Of a stretch of DNA of 64,000 nucleotides, positions 1-9,186 are shown piece after piece (the stretch's first letter is position 1; each line of letters starts with the position of its first letter). Made by a program: the position numbers and the translations under genes. The stretch comes from Oryzias latipes (lineage: Eukaryota > Chordata > Actinopteri > Beloniformes > Adrianichthyidae), in the NCBI RefSeq assembly GCF_002234675.1, contig NC_019880.2:20038789-20102788 (forward strand), read 5' to 3'. A model generated the notes under the pieces. The model saw only the letters and a list, made by a program, of their open reading frames with translations, did not search any database and was not told where the DNA came from.

Positions 1-240
1 CAGCAGTCTGAGGTCACGCAGCAGCCTGAGGTCATGCAGCAGCCTGAGGTCATGCAGCAGTCTGTCGTCATGCAGCAGTCTGAGGTCATGCAGCAGTCTG
101 AGGTCATGCAGCAGTCTGTCGTCATGCAGCAGTCTGTCGTCATGCAGCAGCCTGAGGTCATGCAGCAGTCTGTCTTCATGCAGCAGTCTGTCGTCATGCA
201 GCAGCCTGATGTCATGCAGCAGTCTGAGGTCATGCAGCCT
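1..240. repeat. 18-bp minisatellite, truncated by window edge
   Basis: About 13 tandem 18-bp units of the type cagcag-(t/c)ctg(tc/ag)-gtcatg, continuing past the left edge. They end 4 bp before the donor of nol10 exon 3 (copy A). Most units here end in catg rather than the cacg common in the large array, matching the exon-proximal end of the array at 4663-4902. Confidence 0.95.
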
Positions 241-243
241 TAC

Positions 244-877
244 CGGTTGCCAAAATGTATTGACCGTCCCTGGAGACTTTGATGGAGGTGCAGACGGTGG
301 GCATCTCAAAGTCCTGGATGAGCTCAATCCTTCGCTGCACATCTGGATGTGGAGCAGAACCGTCTTAGTGATGGCAAACGCTTCAGGAACAGACTATAAT
401 TGAAGAGAAACTCACCCACATCCTTCTTCTGCAGCTGCCTCTTTCTCCGGTCTGACAACCACTTCAGAAAGAAAAACACCAATGAACGCAGAGACTCAGA
501 CTGCATGGGAGCTGTGAGCTTCTGCTTGACTGAACAATAACACAACGCCAGTCCTCTGTGGTGAAATCCCCAAATAGTGCTTTCTGACAGAAATTAACAA
601 ATAAAAAAGCAGCTCTTGGTATTTTTCTTTTTTTTTTTACAATCGTGTCAGGAAGCTCATGATGAGACAAATCCACCATCAGATTCACATGTTCGCACAT
701 CAGCGATGTAACGGAGAACGGCCAAACAAACGTCACCCACGTGGCTGAACTAGGCTAGCTGTAAACAAACGACGCTTCGGGAACGAAAAACAGACAAAGC
801 TCACTTCTTACCTCCGGAAGGGACTTTCCGTAGCTTAAATTATAAATCTTTACATCGTTTATGCTGGAAACCTGCAT
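244..877 (-). CDS. nol10: nol10 exons 1-3, copy A (partial)
   Basis: Three coding exons on the minus strand: exon 1 at 812-877 (ATG at 877-875), exon 2 at 416-461 and exon 3 at 244-342. Exon 1 encodes 22 residues beginning MQVSSINDVKIYNLSYGKS. The splice from exon 2 to exon 3 rebuilds LQKKDVDVQRRIELI, close to the remembered human NOL10 N-terminus. All junctions are GT/AG and in phase. NOL10 is a conserved nucleolar WD40-type protein of ribosome biogenesis (the yeast Enp2 family, 40S/SSU processome). The copy is identical to the exons at 4906-5539. If the assembly is right, this one may lead into the remainder of the gene left of the window, leaving the other as a partial duplicate, or the reverse. 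Confidence 0.85.
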
Positions 878-1332
878 TGTACTTCAAGAAGAAGTCTGTT
901 GTCACTCAATACAGAATTATAACCATGCTTCAACGAAAGCCGAAAGAGAGAGTGTGGCGCTAAAAAAGGTCCGACTAGAAACAGAGTCGTTTGTTCAGTT
1001 CCACCTGTCTGTGTGTTGATCAAATGAGAGGGTAGCTTTTATAAACCCTCCCTCCCTAAAACCCCCTATAAAAATAAAAAATACACGCTTTTTTAATTTC
1101 TTTTTTATCCTGTTAAATGAAAAAGTTCTAACAGAATGACAGATTTTTTTTTATTTCAGGTACTTTCAGCTTCTTTTCTGTTTTAGACTAGAACAGGGTT
1201 TCTGTGGCTAAATAAAGTTAATATTTGTTGAAAGTGGATTTATTTTGCTTTTTTCTTTTGTTAGTGTTAAAAGATACAATTTTAGGTATACAAATTTTAT
1301 AGATACTGACCTGATGTATTGTCACCGCGCGA

Positions 1333-1400
1333 GTGTGTCTGTGTGTGTGTGTGTGTGGGGGGGGGGGGGGTTATGGGGGGGGGGGTCAGGGGGGGCGCGA
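1333..1400. repeat. GT/G-rich simple repeat
   Basis: A (TG)n run grades directly into long G homopolymer stretches, interrupted by ttat and tcag. The G runs are potentially G-quadruplex forming, which is inference only. Confidence 0.9.
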
Positions 1401-1449
1401 AACATTTTCTTTTCCTAGGGGGGCCTGGCAAAAAATAATTGAGAAGCAC

Positions 1450-1860
1450 TGCTCTAAACCAACAACATGGCTGCTCTCACCACAGTCTGCTCCACCGTTC
1501 CTTTCATTCTTGATGACACACCTTCCTCCACCCGTTCCAACCTGCGTCAACACGCCTCTTCACCTCTCTCCCACACAGTTACCGTCCTCCACCTCTGCTC
1601 CCTGGAACCTCACTGTTCCACTGAAGTCTCATTTACAGAGATCCGTTCTGCTTTCCAGGGGAAAACCTCCACCTGATCACCTCACCTGTCAGCCCGCCCG
1701 TCACCACTGCAAACAGGAAGGGGCTTAGAGCTGATCCTACCTTGAGGTCCTCAGTTATCCCTACAGCACACCTCCCCCACTGTTTTACAGTCCTCATCCA
1801 TGTCCTGCACTGCTCTAACATACTTCTGTCACTCCAGACTTCCTCATACAAAACCACAGT
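1450..1860 (-). mobile_element. LINE reverse-transcriptase fragment
   Basis: The minus-strand translation contains RCAVGITEDLKVGSALSPFL followed by FAVV. This is the RT segment of a common fish non-LTR retrotransposon (RTE-like; clade not certain), where the usual form is CAVGVTE..GLHQGSALSPFLFAVV. Two residues before GSALSP are missing, and no YADD/FADD box is present. It is a dead fragment. A related fragment lies at 59225-59560. Confidence 0.7.
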
Positions 1861-2218
1861 TCCTCTCTCAGCCTCCTGTACAACAGGGACAGCTAAACGG
1901 ATTAAAAAACAAAAACACTATAATGAACAGAACCCTGTATTTGTCAATAAATAGAGAAAATTAAGTATTTATGAAGATGTTCTTTTTTAATAAACTGAAG
2001 TAAATCCAGTCATACTGCCACAATTGAAACATAACATATCAAACAGTAAAGATTGTGGTTTGATTCGTGAAGATCATTGATCTTGATGAGGGAATCCAAT
2101 CAGACGGGCTAAGTAATAATCCACAGGCCAAGAACAGACAGAGTTCAAGCTACCACCAGCAAACAGAAAGACCTTCATGCAGGCCTGAAAACAGTAGCAG
2201 ATCCAGCAAGAGTCTCAC

Positions 2219-5200
2219 CTTAGAGTAGTCGTCAGACAGCATGTCAAAAGCTACAACTAGAAGAGGAAAAACACAAAACATTAAACTTCTGCCTTCAGAA
2301 TTTAAATGACAGAAACAGTCTGCTGATTTACCGTCAGAGTCTAAGCAGCGCTCAAACTTGAGAGACAGTTGGTAGGTGTCATAGCAGCGTATCCTCGGCT
2401 TATATGTACCTGAAAGGGTTTAATTTAAACAAGGTTATTGAGAAGTCTAAAGGATGACGTCAGACTGCAGCCTGAGGTCACACAGCAGGCTGTCGTCACG
2501 CAGCAGGCTGTCGTCACGCAGCAGTCTGTCGTCACGCAGCAGTCTGTCGTCACGCAGCAGGCTGTCGTCACGCAGCAGGCTGTCGTCACGCAGCAGTCTG
2601 TCGTCACGCAGCAGGCTGTCGTCACGCAGCAGGCTGTCGTCACGCAGCAGGCTGTCGTCACGCAGCAGCCTGTCGTCACGCAGCAGCCTGTCGTCACGCA
2701 GCAGCCTGTCGTCACGCAGCAGTCTGTCGTCACGCAGCAGGCTGTCGTCACGCAGCAGGCTGTCGTCACGCAGCAGCCTGAGGTCACGCAGCAGGCTGTC
2801 GTCACGCAGCAGGCTGTCGTCACGCAGCAGGCTGTCGTCACGCAGCAGTCTGTCGTCACGCAGCAGCCTGAGGTCACGCAGCAGGCTGTCGTCACGCAGC
2901 AGTCTGTCGTCACGCAGCAGGTCTGTCGTCACGCAGCAGGTCTGTCGTCACGCAGCAGGCTGTCGTCACGCAGCAGGCTGTCGTCACGCAGCAGTCTGTC
3001 GTCACGCAGCAGTCTGTCGTCACGCAGCAGGCTGTCGTCACGCAGCAGTCTGTCGTCACGCAGCAGTCTGTCGTCATGCAGCAGGCTGTCGTCACGCAGC
3101 AGGCTGTCGTCACGCAGCAGTCTGAGGTCACGCAGCAGCCTGAGGTCATGCAGCAGTCTGTCGTCACGCAGCAGTCTGAGGTCACGCAGCAGTGTGAGGT
3201 CATGCAGCAGGCTGTCGTCACGCAGCAGCCTGAGGTCACGCAGCAGGCTGTCGTCACGCAGCAGTCTGTCGTCACGCAGCAGTCTGTCGTCACGCAGCAG
3301 TCTGTCGTCACGCAGCAGTCTGTCGTCACGCAGCAGTCTGTCGTCACGCAGCAGTCTGTCGTCACGCAGCAGTCTATCGTCACGCAGCAGTCTGTCGTCA
3401 CGCAGCAGGCTGTCGTCACGCAGCAGGCTGTCGTCACGCAGCAGGCTGTCGTCACGCAGCAGTCTGTCGTCACGCAGCAGCCTGAGGTCACGCAGCAGTC
3501 TGTCGTCACGCAGCAGGCTGTCGTCACGCAGCAGGCTGTCGTCACGCAGCAGTCTGTCGTCACGCAGCAGTCTGTCGTCACGCAGCAGCCTGAGGTCACG
3601 CAGCAGGCTGTCGTCACGCAGCAATCTGTCGTCACGCAGCAGTCTGAGGTCATGCAGCAGCCTGAGGTCATGCAGCAGTCTGTCGTCACGCAGCAGTCTG
3701 TCGACACGCAGCAGCCTGAGGTCACGCAGCAGTCTGTCGTCACGCAGCAGTCTGTCGTCACGCAGCAGGCTGTCGTCACGCAGCAGGCTGTCGTCACGCA
3801 GCAGTCTGTCGTCACGCAGCAGGCTGTCGTGACGCAGCAGGCTGTCGTCACGCAGCAGGCTGTCGTCACGCAGCAGGCTGTCGTCACGCAGCAGGCTGTC
3901 GTCACGCAGCAGTCTGTCGTCACGCAGCAGCCTGAGGTCACGCAGCAGGCTGTCGTCACGCAGCAGTCTGTCGTCACGCAGCAGTCTGTCGTCACGCAGC
4001 AGTCTGTCGTCACGCAGCAGTCTGTCGTCACGCAGCAGGCTGTCGTCACGCAGCAGGCTGTCGTCACGCAGCAGGCTGTCGTCACGCAGCAGTCTGTCGT
4101 CACGCAGCAGGCTGTCGTCACGCAGCAGTCTGTCGTCACGCAGCAGTCTGTCGTCACGCAGCAGGCTGTCGTCACGCAGCAGGCTGTCGTCACGCAGCAG
4201 GCTGTTGTCACGCAGCAGGCTGTCGTCACGCAGCAGTCTGTCGTCACGCAGCAGGCTGTCGTCACGCAGCAGGCTGTCGTCACCCAGCAGTCTGTCGTCA
4301 CGCAGCAGTCTGTCGTCACGCAGCAGTCTGTCGTCACGCAGCAGGCTGTCGTCACGCAGCAGGCTGTCGTCACGCAGCAGTCTGTCGTCACGCAGCAGGC
4401 TGTCGTCACGCAGCAGGCTGTCGTCACGCAGCAGTCTGTCGTCACGCAGCAGTCTGAGGTCACGCAGCAGTCTGAGGTCACGCAGCAGTCTGTCGTCACG
4501 CAGCAGGCTGTCGTCACGCAGCAGGCTGTCGTCACGCAGCAGTCTGTCGTCACGCAGCAGGCTGTCGTCACGCAGCAGGCTGTCGTCACGCAGCAGTCTG
4601 TCGTCACGCAGCAGTCTGTCGTCACGCAGCAGTCTGAGGTCACGCAGCAGTCTGTCGTCACGCAGCAGTCTGAGGTCACGCAGCAGCCTGAGGTCATGCA
4701 GCAGCCTGAGGTCATGCAGCAGTCTGTCGTCATGCAGCAGTCTGAGGTCATGCAGCAGTCTGAGGTCATGCAGCAGTCTGTCGTCATGCAGCAGTCTGTC
4801 GTCATGCAGCAGCCTGAGGTCATGCAGCAGTCTGTCTTCATGCAGCAGTCTGTCGTCATGCAGCAGCCTGATGTCATGCAGCAGTCTGAGGTCATGCAGC
4901 CTTACCGGTTGCCAAAATGTATTGACCGTCCCTGGAGACTTTGATGGAGGTGCAGACGGTGGGCATCTCAAAGTCCTGGATGAGCTCAATCCTTCGCTGC
5001 ACATCTGGATGTGGAGCAGAACCGTCTTAGTGATGGCAAACGCTTCAGGAACAGACTATAATTGAAGAGAAACTCACCCACATCCTTCTTCTGCAGCTGC
5101 CTCTTTCTCCGGTCTGACAACCACTTCAGAAAGAAAAACACCAATGAACGCAGAGACTCAGACTGCATGGGAGCTGTGAGCTTCTGCTTGACTGAACAAT

Positions 5201-5539
5201 AACACAACGCCAGTCCTCTGTGGTGAAATCCCCAAATAGTGCTTTCTGACAGAAATTAACAAATAAAAAAGCAGCTCTTGGTATTTTTCTTTTTTTTTTT
5301 ACAATCGTGTCAGGAAGCTCATGATGAGACAAATCCACCATCAGATTCACATGTTCGCACATCAGCGATGTAACGGAGAACGGCCAAACAAACGTCACCC
5401 ACGTGGCTGAACTAGGCTAGCTGTAAACAAACGACGCTTCGGGAACGAAAAACAGACAAAGCTCACTTCTTACCTCCGGAAGGGACTTTCCGTAGCTTAA
5501 ATTATAAATCTTTACATCGTTTATGCTGGAAACCTGCAT
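2219..5539 (-). CDS. nol10: nol10 exons 1-5 (N-terminal part)
   Basis: Nucleolar protein 10, a WD-repeat protein of the Enp2 family needed for small-subunit rRNA processing. Minus-strand exons: 1 = 5474-5539, 2 = 5078-5123, 3 = 4906-5004, 4 = 2332-2409, 5 = 2219-2256. Phases close perfectly (66, 46, 99, 78 and 38 bp = 87 codons). Exon 4 encodes YKPRIRCYDTYQLSLKFERC and exon 5 ends DMLSDDYSK, both near-identical to remembered human NOL10. All introns are GT/AG. The start ATG is fixed by family alignment (MQVSS). Intron 3 (2410-4905) consists almost wholly of an 18-bp minisatellite. The next human exon (beginning near VFLH) is not found before 1134, where a second copy of exons 1-3 appears. So this is either the partial duplicate or the real gene interrupted by an assembly error. 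The gene is divergent from atp6v1c2 to the right, as in human. Confidence 0.88.
2453..4902. repeat. 18-bp minisatellite filling nol10 intron 3
   Basis: Roughly 135 tandem units of cagcaggctgtcgtcacg and close variants (gctg/tctg/cctg; tgtc/tgag; cacg/catg). The array starts about 44 bp from the exon 4 acceptor and ends within about 4 bp of the exon 3 donor. Two consecutive 19-bp units (extra g) near 2911-2955 shift the phase, and a single ccc variant sits near 4284. Because 18 is a multiple of 3 and most registers lack stop codons, long open frames run through it on both strands. These are repeat artefacts, not genes. Each standard unit carries two CpGs and one CGTCA pentamer. Confidence 0.97.
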
Positions 5540-5796
5540 TGTACTTCAAGAAGAAGTCTGTTGTCACTCAATACAGAATTATAACCATGCTTCAACGAAA
5601 GCCGAAAGAGAGAGTGTGGCGCTAAAAAAGGTCCGACTAGAAACAGAGTCGTTTGTTCAGTTCCACCTGTCTGTGTGTTGATCAAATGAGAGGGTAGCTT
5701 TTATAAACCCTCCCTCCCTAAAACCCCCTATAAAAATAAAAAATACACGCTTTTTTAATTTCTTTTTTATCCTGTTAAATGAAAAAGTTCTAACAG
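4663..5796. repeat. Duplicated segment, copy B (nol10 5' end)
   Basis: Second copy of the 1-1134 segment. It carries the exon-3-proximal end of the 18-bp array, nol10 exons 3, 2 and 1 on the minus strand, and about 257 bp upstream of the start codon. That flank is the likely nol10 5' UTR and promoter. I saw no clear TATA box close to the start codon. The right boundary at 5796 coincides with the start of the transposon-rich interval. Confidence 0.9.
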
Positions 5797-5890
5797 TTTC
5801 TTACATTAAAAATATATGGAAGCGTATTACATTAATGTTATATGTACAAAAAGAAAAAAAAACCTCTCCCCCTTTGTGGGTGGTTTCTCC
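5797..5890. other. AT-rich junction, no gene
   Basis: Short AT-rich stretch between the end of the nol10 duplicated segment and the first LINE fragment. It starts right at the duplication breakpoint. Nothing coding is seen. Confidence 0.5.
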
Positions 5891-6557
5891 TCCAAGCTCG
5901 GGTCCTCTACCAAAGGCCTGGAAATTTGAGGGTCCTGCAGGATCTTAGCTGTTCCTGTTCTGGACTGAGAGGTCTGAGGTCTTTCCAGGTATCTGTTGTA
6001 GCCACTCCTCCAGCTTGGGGGTTACTGCCCCTAGTGCTCCAATTACCACAGGCACCACTGTCACATTCACTTTCCAAGCTTTCTCCAGTTTTTCTCTGAG
6101 TTCTCCAGTTTCTTATGTTCCTTCTTCCTGATGTTTCCATCGCTTGGCACTGCCACATCCACCACAACGGCTTTCCTCTGCTCTTTATCCACCACTACAA
6201 TATCTGGTTGGTTCGCCATCACCATCCTATCAGTCTGGATCTGGAAGTCCCACAGGATCTTTGCCCTCTCATTCTCTACCATCTTCGGATGTGTTTCCCA
6301 TTTTGACCTTGGGGTTTCCAGTCCATACTCTGCACATGTTCCTGCATATAATTCCAGCCACTTGATTGTGGTGCTCCATGTATGCTTTCCCTGTCAGCAT
6401 CTTACACCCTGCAGTTATGTGCTGGATTGTTTCAGGCGCCTCTTTGCACTGCCTACACCTTGGGTCTTGTCTGGCGTGGTAGATCTACACCTTGGGTCTT
6501 GTCTGGTGTGGTAGATCTACACCTTGGGTCTTGTCTGGCGTGGTAGATCTACACCTT
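5890..6557 (-). mobile_element. REL-type LINE 3' end, copy 1
   Basis: The minus strand encodes [13 protein letters not shown], then [14 protein letters not shown] and [16 protein letters not shown]...D...K pattern like this is typical of restriction-like-endonuclease LINEs (R2/R4-like; exact clade uncertain). Upstream in the protein is a Cys/His knuckle ([13 protein letters not shown]...C). The frame is broken. The region encoding the knuckle carries about three tandem 32-bp units (6452-6555), which are out of frame. The same fragment recurs at 9187-9895, 15187-15830 and 25136-25775. Confidence 0.8.
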
Positions 6558-7130
6558 GAGCCTTATTTGCTCTGATTCCAGTGGGTCATTAAATGTATAG
6601 AAAGCAGATATTCAGACAGTAGCACTGATATTTTAATGGACATTGGACAGACACACAGTTTACTGTCAGCAGAATTCTCTGTTGCATTTATGTGGAGACT
6701 GGCACACATAGGAATTACAGAGAAGGAGTTGGCAGATGAAAACGCAAAACTAGCTTCTATGAAGCTTAGTATTGATATACATGTTGCTGTTAGCAAAAAA
6801 AAGGTGAAAGGCTTGGTGAAAGACAAAATATTAGACAGACGGCAAAGATGGTGGGGAGGGACAACAAAGGAAGCTGTTATTACAGGAAACAGAGAGTTGA
6901 TGTGAAGATGGGATACGTTGGTCGTAATAGACTATAGAGCAGAGTTGTGTAATGATAATCTTTTTAAAATGGGAAAACATTTTAATGGTAAATGGGATTT
7001 TTGTAATGATGATGAAACAATAGAGCACGTGTTGAAATGTAGGATGCTCTCTGTTCAGAGACGGTTGATGAAGGAACATCTTGAAGGAAAGGAATGAACT
7101 GGGAAATTAAAGATATTTATGCAGCACCAG
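6558..7130 (+). mobile_element. I-like LINE RNase H fragment, copy 1
   Basis: The plus-strand frame 6636-6905 contains MWRLAHIGITEKELADENAKLA, matching the RNase H C-terminal motif of I/Nimb-type LINEs (usual form W.PAH.GI..NE.AD..AK). It is followed at about 7010 by a CNDDETIEHVLKC knuckle. The frame is interrupted between the two. Near-identical fragments lie at 9896-10650 and 15831-16560. It is non-autonomous as it stands. Confidence 0.7.
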
Positions 7131-7620
7131 CAGTTCTACGTTTTTGATTTCATTGTTGAGGAAGAAGAAAATAATTGCTTTGTAAACAGTCAGTCTGTGT
7201 TAACTCCACCTCCTATCTTTATAACTGGGCCATTCCTATGACCGTGGTAGAACAGTTGTAGGAACACAAACAAGACAACACAAAATCACCACAGGACACT
7301 GAACAGTTCTTTGTAAATGTTTTGGAAAAAAACAAAACAAAACAAAAAAACAAGTCCGCCATTCCAGTAAGGCGGTTTGCTCAAATTTCCTGGAGTGAAG
7401 GATTTTGTTATAGACTGGGCACTAAGGTTGTTCCGAACCTCTTCCCATGTTAAGTCATTGATGTCCAAATGGTTCGCCGCCGCTTTCACAATGATTTGTA
7501 TTCTTTCCGTTTTCGACTTAGTTTCCATCCTGCATTTATAACTCCAGCAACAAACGTGACCAGTTTCTTCAAATCTAACCAAACTCTCCCCTCAATCTTC
7601 CTGTCCTGTTTACTATTTGA
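7131..7620 (-). mobile_element. Retrotransposon-associated fragment, family not recognised
   Basis: Minus-strand open frame 7286-7582 reads TKSKTERIQIIVKAAANHLD and continues with NLSAQSITKSF. The same frame, slightly longer, occurs at 10812-11141, so it belongs to the compound repeat unit. I cannot assign the protein to a family. It may be an ORF1-like product of the neighbouring LINE. Confidence 0.5.
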
Positions 7621-9186
7621 CACCTCTTTTTTTAATTTTTTTTATTGAACACTTGCAACAAACAGAACAAGAGAATGCAACAATTATGCACATATAATGT
7701 ACAGTAGAATTCTGAATACAGAATAAACGTGTTACATCATTAAGAAAATTTTAATTATTAGGAACAATCACAAAAGGAAATAACGAAAAATAAATAAAAA
7801 AAATAAAACTGAACAAAGAAAAAAATAAAATAAAGTAAAAACTAAAAAGAGAAAATGCGACAGTAAACTTATATAAGTAGTCCTGAAGCTTTAGAAAAGG
7901 ATTGGATAATATCAAACGCCACAGCTACTTGTGAAGTGTCTCAGAGAAAGAGAGCAGTGTCATCTGCTAGTTGACTTATGAATATTTCCCTTTCAGCCAC
8001 AATTAAACCTTTTAATGGGCTGAGTTTGACATGTAGGTTGAGGAGTTGTACAGAAAGAAGGAACAGATACACCGATAAGGGGCATTCCTGTCTTACCCCA
8101 CGTTTTAGGAAGGATCTAGGAGAAGTTCTGCTGGCGAGTTTTATAGAACTAATACTATTGATATATAAAGTTTGAACAGCATTGCAGAAGAATTGACCAA
8201 AACCACATTTATTTAAAGCAGCAATAATAAAATTGTGTTCTAAAGAATCAAAGGCTTTATAAAAGTCTAGAAAAAGAATGAGACTGTCATCCTGCACGAG
8301 TTCTGAGTGATCTAGTGTGTCTAAAATTAATCTAATATTGCTTGAGATATGACGAATCTGCATAAATCCAGACTGATTTTCATCAATAATTGTATTTAAG
8401 ACTGGATTTATTCTATTTGCAAGAATCAAAGCCAAAATCTTATAATCACAATTCAATAAGGTGATTGGTCGCCACTTATCTAAGGAGAGAGGATCCTTTC
8501 TCGGTTTAGGGATCAAGGTAATCAGTCCTTGAGATAACGTGGGAGGGAGTACACCCTTGTTAATGCTTTCTTCAAAAACTTTTAGCAAAAATGGGGCTAA
8601 GTTGTCAGAAAACTGTTTATAGAACTCGGCAGTAAGGCCGTCTGTTCCAGGAGATTTATTTATTTTCAGATATTTGATAGCATCTGTGACCTCATTCATA
8701 GAAATGACATCATCACAACAGACTCTGTCCTCTTCACTCACTGGAGGAATATTATTGACAGTGTTAAGAAAGGTAAGGGCAGATGTTGAGCAATAGTTGG
8801 AAGAATAAAGTTTACTATAAAAATCAGAACAATATTTTGCTTTGGTACTTTTATCATCAGAAATGACCCCATTCATATTTAATTGTGAAATAGAATTACT
8901 ATTGGACTGGTATTTCTCTAGCCTGAAAAAATAGGCAGAGTTCTGCTCTCCTTCTTCAATCCACCTTCTCCTAAATCAGATAAACGCTCCTTCTGCTTTG
9001 CGTTTATAAATGTCATCTAACTTGTGTTGTAATTCTATTAAAGCTGTTTTATCCGTTTCATCTAGGACCTCTGTTGGTTTAGATGTAAGAAGAGCAATCT
9101 TCTGTATTACTTCTGTCTCATCAGCTCTTCTTTTTTTTGTTAAGTCAGAGCTATATTTTCTAAAAAATGTACCAAGTTCGTATTTC
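7621..9186 (-). mobile_element. L1/Tx1-type LINE, copy 1 (internally deleted)
   Basis: Minus-strand reading frame 8876-7941 covers RT motifs KSPGTDGLTAEFYKQF, KWRPITLLNCDYKILA, ENQSGF, FLDFYKAFDSLEHNF (motif A) and LADDTALFL (motif C), characteristic of the L1 superfamily including Tx1. Compared with copy 2 it lacks 1318 bp of the C-terminal half. The junction at 7879-7883 is a single agtcc, which flanks the missing block in copy 2. The 5' side is truncated into the REL-type LINE at about 9186. It is non-functional. Confidence 0.85.

Larger units (their letters stand above)
1..1134. repeat. Duplicated segment, copy A (nol10 5' end)
   Basis: This segment matches 4663-5796 base for base wherever I compared it, with a constant offset of 4662 bp. 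It holds the end of the minisatellite, nol10 exons 3, 2 and 1 (minus strand) and the nol10 upstream flank. Similarity stops abruptly after 1134: copy A continues with aatgacagat, copy B with tttcttacat. The left limit is hidden by the window edge. Either a very recent tandem duplication or a false duplication made during assembly around the minisatellite would look like this. Confidence 0.9.
1135..2218. other. Spacer between nol10 exon 5 and duplicated copy A
   Basis: On the minus strand this follows the donor of nol10 exon 5, so it is intron 5 or duplication spacer. It is AT-rich and holds a G/T simple repeat near 1333-1400 and a LINE reverse-transcriptase fragment near 1450-1860. No exon homologous to the next part of NOL10 was recognised here. 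Confidence 0.6.

Noticed and set aside
324..736. Minus-strand open frames around nol10 exon 2 (and their twins at 4986-5398)
   Set aside because: Only the 46-bp exon 2 (416-461) within them matches NOL10; the rest reads through flanking introns.
2453..4902. CRISPR-like array
   Set aside because: The units are head-to-tail with no unique spacers, in a eukaryotic intron. This is a minisatellite.
2438..5004. Very long open frames (464-691 codons) on both strands across the minisatellite
   Set aside because: They are translations of an 18-bp repeat that lacks stops in most frames, lie inside nol10 intron 3, and are open in several registers at once, which is not how real genes look.
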